Under the pieces are notes generated by a model. That model ran no database searches, had not been told where the DNA came from, and saw only the letters and a program-made list of their open reading frames with translations. A DNA stretch of 64,000 nucleotides from the NCBI GenBank assembly GCA_910589055.1, contig CAJURN010000006.1:1-64000 (forward strand). The letters are read 5' to 3'. This stretch comes from an uncultured Muribaculaceae bacterium (GTDB lineage Bacteria; Bacteroidota; Bacteroidia; Bacteroidales; Muribaculaceae). Shown in pieces: positions 53,073 to 62,542 of the stretch (its first letter is position 1; each line of letters begins with the position of its first letter). The translations under genes and the position numbers were made by a program.

Positions 53073-53885
53073 ATGAACGAATTGTTTTCAGTAAAAGATA
53101 AGGTTGTAGTGATTACCGGTGGCACTGGCGTGCTCGGTTCATGTATCGGAGAATATCTCGCCGGAGAAGGTGCCAAGGTGGTGCTTCTCGGTCGCCGTCT
53201 TGAAGAAGGCCGCCGTCTTGCCGAGGAAATTACCGCAAAGGGCGGCGAGGCGATTTTCCTTGTTGCCGACGTGATGGATGCCGACGCCATGCAGAAAGTG
53301 TGCGATGAGGTGCTTGCCCGTTACGGCAAGGTTGATGCATTGCTCAACGCCGCCGGAGGCAATATGCCCGGCGCCACAATCGCTCCGTCGGGAACTTTCT
53401 TCGATGTTCAGATCGATCAGTTTCAGAAAGTACTTGACCTTAACCTTGCCGGAACCGTGCTCCCCACGCAGATATTCCTCAAACCGATGGTAGAGGCCGG
53501 AAAAGGCGCGATTGTCAATTTCTCGTCGATGGCCGCTTTCCGTCCGCTCACTCGCGTGATGGGCTATGGCGCCGCCAAAGCCGGAATAAGCAACTTCACG
53601 GCTTTCCTTGCCAATGAGGTTGCCACGAAGTTCACACCCGGCATACGTGTCAATGCCATCGCTCCCGGATTCTTCCTCACCAATCAGAACCGCGCGCTCC
53701 TTACCAATCCCGACGGCTCGCTCACCGAACGCGGCAGCGATGTAATCCGTCAGACACCTTTCAAGCGCTTCGGACGTCCCGAGGAACTTTGCGGAACAAT
53801 CCAGTATCTTATTTCTGACGCATCTTCGTTTGTAACCGGTACAGTCGCAGTTGTCGACGGCGGTTTCAACGTATTTGCAATGTAA
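53073..53885 (+). CDS. SDR oxidoreductase, probable D-fructuronate/mannonate reductase
   Basis: The 270-residue short-chain dehydrogenase has the NAD(P) motif VVITGGTGVLGS, NAAGGNMPGA, the active-site Ser in NFSSMAA and Y-x3-K in YGAAKAG. Placed after uxuA, it most likely reduces fructuronate to mannonate, the UxuB step, which Bacteroidetes often carry out with an SDR protein. The closing TAATGG overlaps the gluQ start by one base. Confidence 0.8.
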   Translation: MNELFSVKDKVVVITGGTGVLGSCIGEYLAGEGAKVVLLGRRLEEGRRLAEEITAKGGEAIFLVADVMDADAMQKVCDEVLARYGKVDALLNAAGGNMPGATIAPSGTFFDVQIDQFQKVLDLNLAGTVLPTQIFLKPMVEAGKGAIVNFSSMAAFRPLTRVMGYGAAKAGISNFTAFLANEVATKFTPGIRVNAIAPGFFLTNQNRALLTNPDGSLTERGSDVIRQTPFKRFGRPEELCGTIQYLISDASSFVTGTVAVVDGGFNVFAM

Positions 53886-54829
53886 TGGCGACAGGCAGGT
53901 TTGCACCGTCGCCCACCGGGCGCATGCACCTCGGAAATGTGTTCACGGCATTGATGTCGTGGCTCTCAGCGCGTGCTTCGGGTGGCAAGTGGATATTGCG
54001 CATCGAAGATCTTGATCCTCAGAGGTCGCGTCTCGACTATGCCCGCATAATCGAGGACGACCTCTGTTGGCTTGGGCTCGACTGGGACGAAGGTGGTCTT
54101 GATGGTCGCGGAGTCAACGGCTCCTACCTTCAGAGTCTGCGCCATGATTTCTATCGTGAAGCACTCTCCCGCCTGATGGAGAGCGGAATGACTTATCCCT
54201 GTACATGCCGACGTGCCGACATAATGGCTTCGCAGGCTCCGCATCAGAGCGACGGTCGCGTGATATATCGCGGCACCTGCCGTCCTGACTGCCTGCCTGC
54301 GCCATATGACTATTCGGCACATGACGAAGGACGCAAGGCTGCCGTGCGTATTGCCGTCCCTGAGGAAGATATTCTTTTTGACGATTTGGTTTTTGGTCCG
54401 CAGTCGGTCAATCTCGCCCGCGAGTGCGGCGATTTTATTCTCCGACGTGCCGATGGCGCGTGGGCTTATCAGCTTGCCGTTGTGGTTGACGATGCCGCCA
54501 TGGGCGTTGAGGAGGTTGTGCGCGGATGCGATCTGTTGCTTTCAGCAGCGCAGCAGACCTTCCTGTTCCGGCAACTTGGCTTGGAGCCGCCGCGTTATGC
54601 CCATCTTCCTTTGATATGCAACCGGGATGGAGTGCGCCTGTCAAAGCGCGACCAGTCAATGAGCATGGAAGAACTCCGCAAGCGCCATACAGTAGAAGAG
54701 GTAATCGGTTTGCTCGCTTCTCTGGTCGGACTAATACCGGAAGCGGCTCCATGTACGGCAGCTTCACTCATTCCTTTGTTCTCATGGAGCAAATTTCATC
54801 CTGCGCAAGAACGTATAATAATGCCCTGA
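53885..54829 (+). CDS. gluQ: Glutamyl-Q tRNA(Asp) synthetase
   Basis: The 314-residue protein is a truncated GluRS-like enzyme: GRFAPSPTGRMHLGN (HIGH-type), ILRIEDLDPQRS, a zinc site from YPCTCRRAD and YRGTCRPDC, and RLSKRDQS (KMSKS-type), but no anticodon-binding domain. GluQ glutamylates the queuosine of tRNA(Asp). It is coupled by a one-base overlap to the hexuronate reductase, a partnership with no obvious biochemical reason. It ends at a strong terminator. Confidence 0.88.
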   Translation: MATGRFAPSPTGRMHLGNVFTALMSWLSARASGGKWILRIEDLDPQRSRLDYARIIEDDLCWLGLDWDEGGLDGRGVNGSYLQSLRHDFYREALSRLMESGMTYPCTCRRADIMASQAPHQSDGRVIYRGTCRPDCLPAPYDYSAHDEGRKAAVRIAVPEEDILFDDLVFGPQSVNLARECGDFILRRADGAWAYQLAVVVDDAAMGVEEVVRGCDLLLSAAQQTFLFRQLGLEPPRYAHLPLICNRDGVRLSKRDQSMSMEELRKRHTVEEVIGLLASLVGLIPEAAPCTAASLIPLFSWSKFHPAQERIIMP

Positions 54830-54855
54830 TTTGAGTACGCTCAAACCAGGGCATT
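54820..54855. terminator. Bidirectional terminator between gluQ and dnaA
   Basis: AATGCCCTGATTTGAG pairs with CTCAAACCAGGGCATT with one mismatch. A T-rich stretch follows on the plus side, and the hairpin lies 19 bases past the dnaA stop on the other strand. Confidence 0.8.
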
Positions 54856-54874
54856 AAAGCTATTTTTCACTTAA

Positions 54875-56263
54875 TTACTTGCGGATGGATTCTTCTATTG
54901 CCTGAATGTCGGCGGCGAGCTGCTTCTCGAGGGACAGGCGTTCCTCGATGTTGCGGCATGCGTAGATAACCGTGGCATGTGTGCGCGAAATGCGTTGTCC
55001 GATGGCCGTAGTGGGCATCTTCACGATTTTCTTGGCGAGGTACATCACCACCTGACGTGCGTCGGAAATCTCGCGTTTGCGTGTCTTGGTGAAAAGAAGG
55101 TCGGAATCAATGCCATAGTGGGCTGCAACAGCTTCCGAAATCATTTCAAAGTTGACCTGACTGCGCTGGATTCTCACGGTGTTTGCCATGACCTTGCGGG
55201 CGAGATCCATGTTGATTTCGCGGTTGAGCACGGTAGCATGGGCTAAGAGCGATACCACGATGCCTTCGAGCTGACGGATGCTGTCGGTGACGTTTTCGGC
55301 AATGAATTCTTTTACTTCTTCGGGGATTATCACACCGTCCTGCTCGGCCTTCTGGGTGAGCACATCGCGGCGCAGTTCGATGTCGGGTTTGTCAAGAGCC
55401 ACCGACATGCCCCACTGGAAGCGCGACAGCAGACGACTTTCAAATCCTTCCATCTCGGAGGGAGCGCAGTCGCTCGACATGATTATCTGCTTGTTGTTCT
55501 GATGCAGATGATTGAAGATGTGGAAGAATGTGTTCTGTGTGCCCGGTTTCTTCTGGAGATCCTGGATGTCGTCGATAATAAGCGTGTCGATGCTCTGATA
55601 GAAGTGGAAGAAACTGTTGGTGTTTCCTTTGGCAACGGCGGCGGTGTACTGGCTCTCGAAAAGTCGCGCAGTTACATATAGTACGCGCGCACGAGGATTG
55701 GTTTCCTTCATGCGGATGCCGATGGCCTGGATGAGGTGGGTTTTTCCAACGCCGGTGGAGCCGAAAACAAACAAGGGGTTGAAGGTCTTGATGGTGGGGT
55801 CGTTGGCGATGGATTCACCGATGGAACGGGCTACTTCGTTACTGTGGCTCGCGCAATAATTCTCGAATGTGTAGCGGGGGTTGAGCTGAGGGTCGAAGTC
55901 CTGCTCAATCTGTACCTGGAAGGGATTGGCGGGCTGAGCCTTGCTCTGTGCGAGGATTGTTGACGACGGAGCCGAGCTCTTGATGGAAACCTTTGAGCCG
56001 GGGTCGTTCTGGACGGAAAAATAATCGTAGTAGAGCTTGACATCCGGACCATACACCTTTTTAATACCTGCACGCAATACATCCATGTAGCGCTCCTCGA
56101 GCTGGTCGACGAAGTAGTCGGACTTTACGAGAAGCACAAGCTGATTGTTTTCGAAACTCACCGAGGTGATGTCCCGAAACCAGATGTCGAATTGCATGGG
56201 AGTCACATTGTCCTTGATGAACTCGCAGCATTGACTCCAAAGTTGCGTATGGTTGGTTTCCAT
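54875..56263 (-). CDS. dnaA: Chromosomal replication initiator DnaA
   Basis: The 462-residue AAA+ protein has domain I (WSQCCEFIKDNVTPMQFDIW), a variable linker, the ATPase with Walker A VFGSTGVGKTHL and Walker B LIIDDIQDL, and the C-terminal DNA-binding domain with SRTHATVIYACRNIE (the DnaA signature region is near TRKREISDARQVVMYLAKKI). It binds DnaA boxes at oriC. Upstream lies a 348-base gap with an unusual palindrome. Confidence 0.97.
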   Translation of the reverse strand: METNHTQLWSQCCEFIKDNVTPMQFDIWFRDITSVSFENNQLVLLVKSDYFVDQLEERYMDVLRAGIKKVYGPDVKLYYDYFSVQNDPGSKVSIKSSAPSSTILAQSKAQPANPFQVQIEQDFDPQLNPRYTFENYCASHSNEVARSIGESIANDPTIKTFNPLFVFGSTGVGKTHLIQAIGIRMKETNPRARVLYVTARLFESQYTAAVAKGNTNSFFHFYQSIDTLIIDDIQDLQKKPGTQNTFFHIFNHLHQNNKQIIMSSDCAPSEMEGFESRLLSRFQWGMSVALDKPDIELRRDVLTQKAEQDGVIIPEEVKEFIAENVTDSIRQLEGIVVSLLAHATVLNREINMDLARKVMANTVRIQRSQVNFEMISEAVAAHYGIDSDLLFTKTRKREISDARQVVMYLAKKIVKMPTTAIGQRISRTHATVIYACRNIEERLSLEKQLAADIQAIEESIRK

Positions 56264-56611
56264 TGTTTTAAGAGGATGAGACGGTGTGTGATTGCAGGGT
56301 CAGGCTTATTTTTCCGAATACAAAATTCCGACAAAAAAATTGAAAAAACAAACGTGTTTTTATTTGCAAATTTCAATATCGGTGCAAGTGCGTTTAATTC
56401 AGCACTTTAAGTCATAAGGATTAATAGGGTTAAACACTTGGATTAAATTTTGTGTCTAATTTGCATGTTTTCAGCGCAAAACGCGTGGTTGATTTGTGTT
56501 CCACGATTTTGCGCTGAAACTTATGCGGTTTAGATTTTCGGCCTTAGACGCGTGTGATAAAGTATACTTGCATTTTTTTGTCGGATAATCCTTATTTAGA
56601 ATAATTCTAAA
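56264..56611. other. Gene-free region upstream of dnaA; possible origin region
   Basis: The gap is AT-rich (for example around 56330-56380 and 56540-56600) and holds the dnaA promoter region and one long palindrome. I found no perfect DnaA box (TTATNCACA); the nearest are TGTGATAA near 56552 and TGTGTCTAA near 56450. The oriC idea therefore rests on position alone. Confidence 0.25.
56467..56520. repeat. Long imperfect palindrome upstream of dnaA
   Basis: TTTCAGCGCAAAA (56469-56481) and TTTTGCGCTGAAA (56507-56519) are perfect inverted repeats, and between them CGTGG (56484-56488) and CCACG (56501-56505) form an inner stem. No T run follows on either strand, so it does not look like a terminator. 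Confidence 0.75.
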
Positions 56612-57508
56612 TTAGAAAACCTTGACGTTGATGTAGCGTTTGGGGTTGCGTTTGATGTCCACGAACAGAGAATCAAGCGATACCACTGTTGCGTTTATGT
56701 TGTTGTACAGCTCTGGGTCGGATGTGAGCCGGCCGATGCTCGAGTTGGGATCGTTGAGCTGACGACCGAGTTCGGCAAGCGATGCCGAGGTGCGGTTGAG
56801 GTTGTCGAGTATGCTGTCGATGGGAGCTTCCCGCAGTGCGCCGCTCGCCTGGCTGAGGTCGCCGGTGATTGTGCTCACATTGCCTGTGATTGTCTTGAGG
56901 TCTCCGGCTACGGGGGCGAGAGACGCGCTCAAGCGCGAGAGCTGGCGGGTTGTGGTTTCGAGCTCGAGCGTGATCGCATCAAGGCGTGTCACGGCTGCGG
57001 TCAGAGCCGGGTTGCCGGTGATGTTGTTCAGGTTGGTGATGAGTGTGTCGATTTTGGGGAAGATTGCCGACACGGAGGGCATGAGATTTTCGGTTACGCC
57101 GTTCATCAGGCCTTTCTTGATTTCGCCGGGGATGGTGTCGCCAACCTCGTGCATGCTTCCACTGCCCATTTCAAGAGTGATTGAGGCGGTTCCGAGAAGG
57201 TCGGTGGCAAGCATGGCGCGTGTGCCTTCGGGAAGTTTGAGGCTTTTGTCAAGGCTCAGTTCCACCGACACGTGGCCGGGGTTGTTGTATTCGTATTTGA
57301 TTTCTCTTACCTGACCCACTTTGAAGCCGTTGAGAGTGACGGGTGCGGAAATCGCGAGTCCTTCGACGTTGGTGTAGGAGGTGTAGTAATAGTTGGCGGC
57401 CTTGAACACGTTCACGCCTTTGAGAAACTGGATGCCGAATGTCAGAATCAGCAGTGCGATGATAACGCACAGGCCGATGATAACTTCTCTGCGGAAAATC
57501 TTTTTCAT
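56612..57508 (-). CDS. MCE-domain (MlaD-like) lipid transport protein
   Basis: The 298-residue protein has one N-terminal membrane helix (REVIIGLCVIIALLILTFGI) and the MCE domain with YTNVEGLAISAPVTLNGFKVGQV (FxxVxGLxxGxPVxxxGxxVG form). A long helical region with repeated L-x-x-I-T/S-G-N units (about 150-260) follows. MCE proteins carry phospholipids between membranes with an ABC transporter, whose genes are not in this window. It lies 11 bases after the amidase gene. Confidence 0.88.
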   Translation of the reverse strand: MKKIFRREVIIGLCVIIALLILTFGIQFLKGVNVFKAANYYYTSYTNVEGLAISAPVTLNGFKVGQVREIKYEYNNPGHVSVELSLDKSLKLPEGTRAMLATDLLGTASITLEMGSGSMHEVGDTIPGEIKKGLMNGVTENLMPSVSAIFPKIDTLITNLNNITGNPALTAAVTRLDAITLELETTTRQLSRLSASLAPVAGDLKTITGNVSTITGDLSQASGALREAPIDSILDNLNRTSASLAELGRQLNDPNSSIGRLTSDPELYNNINATVVSLDSLFVDIKRNPKRYINVKVF

Positions 57509-57519
57509 CTTATATTGAG

Positions 57520-58356
57520 TTATTTCTTTGTTGCGGGGATGTATTTGGGATGTCGGGAGTAGTATTTTGAGAAAGCCTTGTATATGGCTTTGGCACATTT
57601 GTCTTTTCCGGCGTCGGAGTTCAGGAAGCGCTCTGCCTCGGGATTGCAGATGAAATCAAGTTCCACCAGCACGGCGGGCATGCTCGTGGACCACAGCACC
57701 CAGAATCCGGCCTGGCGCACTCCCTTGTCGGCGCGTCCGGCAGTGCCGATAAGCTCGTCCTCAATCATCGAAGCCACCTCAAGGCTCTGGCGCATGTGGC
57801 GGTCCTGCGAAAGCTCGAAGATGATATACGATTCCGACGAGTTGGGGTCGAAGCCCTGATAGGTGGTGGTGTAGTCCTCTTCAAGTTCAATCACCGAGTT
57901 CTCGCGCATCGCAACGGCAAGGTTGCCGTCGGATTTGTGCAGACCTACGGTGTAGACCGATGCGCCGTGGATTTTCTCGCGTCCGCGAGTGCGCTTGTCA
58001 ACGGAGTTGACGTGTATTGATATAAACAAATCCCCTCCCACTTTGTTGGCTATGCGCGCACGATCCTGAAGTGTGATGAAACGGTCGTCGGAGCGGGTGT
58101 ACACGAGGTTGATACTGTCGGAGTATTCTTTCTCGATCAGTTTTCCAAGCCGGGCTGCCACGTCGAGCACTATTGTTTTCTCGTTGGTGAGCTTGCCCAC
58201 ACAGCCGTAGTCCTTGCCGCCATGTCCGGGGTCGATAACCAGCGTGAACTGATTTTCGCTCGCAGCCTTTCCGGCAGCGGATGCAGGCGCTATGGCCGCA
58301 CACAGCAACAGTGCCGAGGCCACGACGCGTGAGAGTATTGACGATAAGGATGACAT
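57520..58356 (-). CDS. N-acetylmuramoyl-L-alanine amidase
   Basis: The 278-residue exported Amidase_3 enzyme has a signal peptide (about 1-28) and zinc motifs FTLVIDPGHGG (His), E in NEKTIVLDV, and SIHVNS (His), plus VELDFICNPEA near the C-terminus. It cleaves the peptide stem from peptidoglycan, as in cell separation. A TAACTTTG -7 element lies upstream on the minus strand at 58377-58384. It is the first gene of a pair with the MCE protein. Confidence 0.92.
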   Translation of the reverse strand: MSSLSSILSRVVASALLLCAAIAPASAAGKAASENQFTLVIDPGHGGKDYGCVGKLTNEKTIVLDVAARLGKLIEKEYSDSINLVYTRSDDRFITLQDRARIANKVGGDLFISIHVNSVDKRTRGREKIHGASVYTVGLHKSDGNLAVAMRENSVIELEEDYTTTYQGFDPNSSESYIIFELSQDRHMRQSLEVASMIEDELIGTAGRADKGVRQAGFWVLWSTSMPAVLVELDFICNPEAERFLNSDAGKDKCAKAIYKAFSKYYSRHPKYIPATKK

Positions 58357-58499
58357 TGCAAAAGGGTATTATTGTGCAAAGTTAACAATTTTAATCATTC
58401 ATGCCATCGCAGGATAGCCCAAAAATTAGGCAACTCGGCCCGGTATAACTGAAATATTTGAAAAATATACCATAAAGGCCATCTTTACGTTATAGAAAT

Positions 58500-59486
58500 A
58501 TGAAAAGAATCGGACGAGCAATCATATTATCGGCGCTGGCGCTTATGGCAGGCGCATGTGGCCGCAACGAGCCGCAGTATTCTCCCGCGGAGGTTGCGGA
58601 GGTGTACGGCGGGGTAGGGCGTTTCGCCTCAATGCCATCCGTTGAGCAATCGGCGTTTATCCGGAACAATGCCGCGGCGCTCGAAGCGCTTTGGAAAGTT
58701 GTGGGTCACGGCGAGTTGAGTGAGGATGCGCTTGCCCGTTGGTCGGAATCTCCTGCTGTCATGATTTTCACCCCTGCGGCCGACAGCGTTTTCGCCGCTT
58801 CCGATCCTTTGCCGGATGCCATTGGCTACACGCTTGCAGCTGCCGCGGAAAACGGTCTTGAGCTGCCCCGCAGAAGCTATGGCGAAGTGGTGTGGGGAAG
58901 GCGCGAGTCGGTTCTTTTTGTCGATTCCGTAATGCTCGTGGCTATGAACCACTATCTCGGTGCCGGTTATCCGGGCTATTCCGGATGGCCTGAATATGCC
59001 CGCGCGCAAAAAACACCGCAGGCTTTGCCCTATGACGTTGCGGAGGCGCTTGCCTGCACGGAGAAGCCTTATCAGGAGAGAGGCGACGACACACTGCTCC
59101 GCCGCATGCTCTACGAGGGTGCTACCGTGAAGGCACGCATGGCCTTGGTGCGCAATTCCACCCCTGCGGCTGCGCTTGGCTATTCCGACGGAGAATACAA
59201 GTGGTTGTGCGATAATGAAGCCGGACTCTGGCAGGCGCTCGTGGCCGGAAAATATCTTTTCGACACTTCCGCAACGACCGCATCGAGGATTCTTTCGCCG
59301 TCGCCTGCAACGCGGATTCTCCATCCTGAAGCCCCCGGCCGCGCCGGGCGTTTCATTGGCCTGCGGCTTGTGGAGTCGTACCTCGCCCGCCATCCCGAGG
59401 CCAATCTCGGATTCCTGCTCTCGCCTGAGTTTTACGGCAACCCGAACATCCTCAGGGAGATAGCCTACTCTCCGGCAGAAAATTGA
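58500..59486 (+). CDS. GldB-like lipoprotein
   Basis: The 328-residue protein has a lipoprotein signal with lipobox MAGAC (Cys about 20). The body resembles gliding-motility lipoprotein GldB: VMLVAMNHYLGAGYPGYSGW, P-Y-D-V-A-E-A-L, and a C-terminal GRFIGLRLVESYLARHPEAN then NPNILREIAYSPAEN. GldB homologues occur in non-gliding Bacteroidales too, so motility is not implied. Probably co-transcribed with the next gene. Confidence 0.75.
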   Translation: MKRIGRAIILSALALMAGACGRNEPQYSPAEVAEVYGGVGRFASMPSVEQSAFIRNNAAALEALWKVVGHGELSEDALARWSESPAVMIFTPAADSVFAASDPLPDAIGYTLAAAAENGLELPRRSYGEVVWGRRESVLFVDSVMLVAMNHYLGAGYPGYSGWPEYARAQKTPQALPYDVAEALACTEKPYQERGDDTLLRRMLYEGATVKARMALVRNSTPAAALGYSDGEYKWLCDNEAGLWQALVAGKYLFDTSATTASRILSPSPATRILHPEAPGRAGRFIGLRLVESYLARHPEANLGFLLSPEFYGNPNILREIAYSPAEN

Positions 59487-59551
59487 ACTTTGACCCTCCG
59501 GCAGGCGTTAACTTTCCGTAGGGCGGAATAAGTGTCCGCCCCGCGAGAGTT

Positions 59552-60055
59552 ATGAAAAAGACCTTTTTTATTGCCGCATTGTTTATCGGACTTCTCGTAT
59601 GTGCGGGAGGCCACAAGAACAGCGACTATTTCACCGCCGTGGGTCGTGTGGCTCCGGCGCTGCATATAAAGTCGGCGGAGGACAGCATCGCTCTCGACGA
59701 ATTCAGGGGGGACTATGTGCTTCTCAACTTTTGGAATTCAACCGATGCTGTGTCCAGGCGCGACGCCAATCTGTACACGGCATGGATCCGTCAGCATCCC
59801 GAGGCCGACCTCAAATTGATAGGTGTGAATTTTGACACTTCGGAAGGGTTGTATCGCGAGATTGTACGCCGCGACAGTCTTGAGGCTTCCCAGCAGCATC
59901 ATGCTTCCGGCGATATCGCCCGGGCAATCATCAATAACTATTCTCTCGGCGACGGTTATGGCTCGGTTCTTGTCAATCCGGCAGGACGTATCGTGGCTCA
60001 CAACCCCACGCCGGAGGAACTGACGGCGATGTTTGCCAAGCGCTTACGCAAGTAA
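59552..60055 (+). CDS. Thioredoxin-fold exported protein lacking the CxxC motif
   Basis: The 167-residue protein has a signal peptide or lipobox-like segment (MKKTFFIAALFIGLLVCAGG; Cys17 could be lipidated). The rest is TlpA-like: RVAPALHIKSAEDSIALDEF, YVLLNFWNSTDAVSRRDANL and a GYGSVLVNPAGRIVAHNP end. Where TlpA has W-C-x-x-C, this protein has W-N-S-T-D-A-V, so it cannot do dithiol chemistry there. A binding or structural role is inferred. It abuts priA, which converges. Confidence 0.75.
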   Translation: MKKTFFIAALFIGLLVCAGGHKNSDYFTAVGRVAPALHIKSAEDSIALDEFRGDYVLLNFWNSTDAVSRRDANLYTAWIRQHPEADLKLIGVNFDTSEGLYREIVRRDSLEASQQHHASGDIARAIINNYSLGDGYGSVLVNPAGRIVAHNPTPEELTAMFAKRLRK

Positions 60056-62527
60056 TCACACCGGGTCCACGTCGTAGTGGATGGAATAGCCTTTCATCGC
60101 CGGTGATGACATTACGCCTATATATGTCTGACGCAGGATTTCCTTGACCTTCGACAGGGCGGCGTTTGTTTCCACCTTAAGCATTATTTTCCGGATATAG
60201 AGCGACTGCACGCGCGAAACGGGCGGCTCGATCGGCCCCGTGACGCGCGGGCCGAATACTTGCCTCAGGGCGGCGGCGTACTGCTGTGCTCCGGAATCGG
60301 CCATGTTTCGGTCGCGGTGCTTCACAAACACATTTATTATGCGCGAGAACGGCGGATAGTTGAACGCTCGCCGTTCCTCGAGCTCGTGGGCATAGAAGGC
60401 GGCGTAATCATGGCCTTGCACGAAGCGTATTACCGGATGCTCGGGATTATAGGTCTGAATCACGACCTTGCCGGCTGCGTCGCGTCGTCCGGCACGTCCT
60501 GCCACCTGTTCAAGCATGTTGAAAGCACGTTCGGCCGAGCGGAAATCGGGATAGTTGATTATGGCATCGGCGTTAAGCACCCCCACCACACGCACATCAC
60601 CGAAGTCAAGGCCTTTTGTCACCATCTGTGTGCCCACGAGAATGTCGGCCTGGTGGCGGGAGAACTCGTCGATTATGCGGCTGTGGCCGTCCTTGTTGCG
60701 CGTGGTGTCAAGGTCCATGCGCAGGATGCGGCTGCCGGCGAATGTCTTTTCCACCTCTTCCTCGAGCCGTTCCGTGCCGAAGCCCACGATTTCAATCGCC
60801 GGTTCGTTGCAGTTGGGACACAGTTTTGGCACGGGATATTGTGCACCGCAGTAATGACATTCAAGGCTCTCCGGATAGCGGTGGTAGGTGAGCGAGACGT
60901 CGCAATGGTCGCATTTGGGCGTGAATTGGCAGAGCTTGCAGCGGGCCATGGGTGCGTAGCCGCGGCGGTTATGGAACAGGATGGCCTGCTTTCCGTCGGC
61001 AATGGCACTGCGCGTGGCGGCTGTAAGGCGGTTGCTGAAAAGTCCGTTTCCCGTGAGCGCTCCTTTTTTGCGCTCGATTGCGAGGTTTACAATCTCGATG
61101 TCGGGAAGAGTGGCGTTTTCGAAGCGTTCGGTAAGACTGACGAGTCCGAACTTGCCCGTGGTAGCCTTGTAGTAGGTTTCGACCGCGGGGGTTGCACTTC
61201 CGAACACGGTCTTTGCTCCGTGCATCGACGCCAGCACCGTGGCAGCGTCGCGGGCGTTGTAGCGTGGCGCCGGGTCATATTGCTTGTAGCTTGCCTCATG
61301 CTCCTCGTCGACAATCACCAGCCCGAGCGATGAAAACGGGAGGAATACTGACGAGCGCGCGCCAATCACAACCACGGGGTCGGACGAGTGGAGCAGACGG
61401 TTCCATATCTCGACGCGCTCGTTGTCGGAGAATTTGGAGTGGTAGATTACAACTTTTTCGCCGAAAACCTTCTGGAGACGTGTCGTAAGCTGTGTTGTGA
61501 GCGCGATTTCCGGAACAAGCAGCAGGGCTTGTTTTCCCAAGCTGAGCACGTAGTCGATGAGGTGGATGTAGATTTCCGTCTTTCCGGATGCCGTGACGCC
61601 GTGGAGAAGCGTTATCTGATGCTCGAAAAATGAATTGTGAATCTCCCGCAGTGCTTTCTCCTGCGCCTGGGACAGCACCGGAAGAGTTCCTCCGGCAGGG
61701 CCGGAATAGGTGAAACGCGATATCTCGCGTGTGTATATCTCAACCAGTCCTTTAGCCGCCAGAGCGTTGATGTGCTGGCGCGTGGCGCCGCATTTCTCGG
61801 CCACGGCTTCGAGCGAGACCTCCTTGACAGGACGTGTTATCTGGTTGAATTCCGACAGAGCTATGACCGTGAGAAGCGCCGACTCCTGTTTTGGCGAGCG
61901 GTGCACGTCGGCGAAGGCTTTATCCATTGCCGCAGCGTCGCCGCGCGGTATCGTCACGCGCACGTACGATTTTTTTACGGCACGGTAGCGTTCAACAATT
62001 TTTTCGGATATCACGGCAATACCCTTTTCCATAAGAGCCGAAACCATCGCCTCGATTTTGTCGATGCCGAGTTTCTTGCCCATGTCCTTGACCGTGATTC
62101 GGTTCTCGGCGCGGAGCAGCGATACTATTGCAAGTTCGGTGTCGGTGATTCCGTCAAGGTCTTCCGGTTCGAGGTCGGGATTGAGCGATACCGCGGTCTC
62201 GCTTTCCACTTTCAGACCCGCCGGAAGCGCGGCCTTGAACACCTCGCCTACCGTGCAAAGATAATATGAAGCTATCCACTTCCAGAATTTGATTTGTGGA
62301 TGGCGCACCACGGGCCGGGAGTCAAGGCACAGGGCTATGTCCTTGACTTTCATTCCGCCCTCGGGAGCGACCGGAGTCACGGCATCCACCACGGCGGTGT
62401 AATATCTTTTGGCTCCGAAGGGCACGAGTACCCTGAATCCGGGTCGTACGGCGGATTCAAGCTCTTCGGGAATGTGGTAGGAGAATGTTCCTTCGAGCGG
62501 GAGCGGGAGTATTACTTCGGCGTACAC
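60056..62527 (-). CDS. priA: Primosomal protein N' (helicase PriA)
   Basis: PriA restarts stalled forks by loading DnaB. The 823-residue protein has the N-terminal 3'-DNA-binding domain (VILPLPLEGTFSYHIP), Walker A GVTASGKTEIY, the DEEH box VDEEHEASYKQYDP, a zinc-binding insert (CKLCQFTPKCDHCDV, then CHYCG and CPNCNEP), and helicase motifs including GTQMVTKGLDF and QVAGRAGR. Full length and intact. It lies 15 bases after a small lipoprotein gene. Confidence 0.97.
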   Translation of the reverse strand: MYAEVILPLPLEGTFSYHIPEELESAVRPGFRVLVPFGAKRYYTAVVDAVTPVAPEGGMKVKDIALCLDSRPVVRHPQIKFWKWIASYYLCTVGEVFKAALPAGLKVESETAVSLNPDLEPEDLDGITDTELAIVSLLRAENRITVKDMGKKLGIDKIEAMVSALMEKGIAVISEKIVERYRAVKKSYVRVTIPRGDAAAMDKAFADVHRSPKQESALLTVIALSEFNQITRPVKEVSLEAVAEKCGATRQHINALAAKGLVEIYTREISRFTYSGPAGGTLPVLSQAQEKALREIHNSFFEHQITLLHGVTASGKTEIYIHLIDYVLSLGKQALLLVPEIALTTQLTTRLQKVFGEKVVIYHSKFSDNERVEIWNRLLHSSDPVVVIGARSSVFLPFSSLGLVIVDEEHEASYKQYDPAPRYNARDAATVLASMHGAKTVFGSATPAVETYYKATTGKFGLVSLTERFENATLPDIEIVNLAIERKKGALTGNGLFSNRLTAATRSAIADGKQAILFHNRRGYAPMARCKLCQFTPKCDHCDVSLTYHRYPESLECHYCGAQYPVPKLCPNCNEPAIEIVGFGTERLEEEVEKTFAGSRILRMDLDTTRNKDGHSRIIDEFSRHQADILVGTQMVTKGLDFGDVRVVGVLNADAIINYPDFRSAERAFNMLEQVAGRAGRRDAAGKVVIQTYNPEHPVIRFVQGHDYAAFYAHELEERRAFNYPPFSRIINVFVKHRDRNMADSGAQQYAAALRQVFGPRVTGPIEPPVSRVQSLYIRKIMLKVETNAALSKVKEILRQTYIGVMSSPAMKGYSIHYDVDPV

Positions 62528-62542
62528 GGGCTTTTCGATTGC

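Noticed and set aside
56264..56611. Firm oriC call
   Set aside because: No perfect DnaA boxes or clear unwinding element; kept only as a low-confidence possibility.
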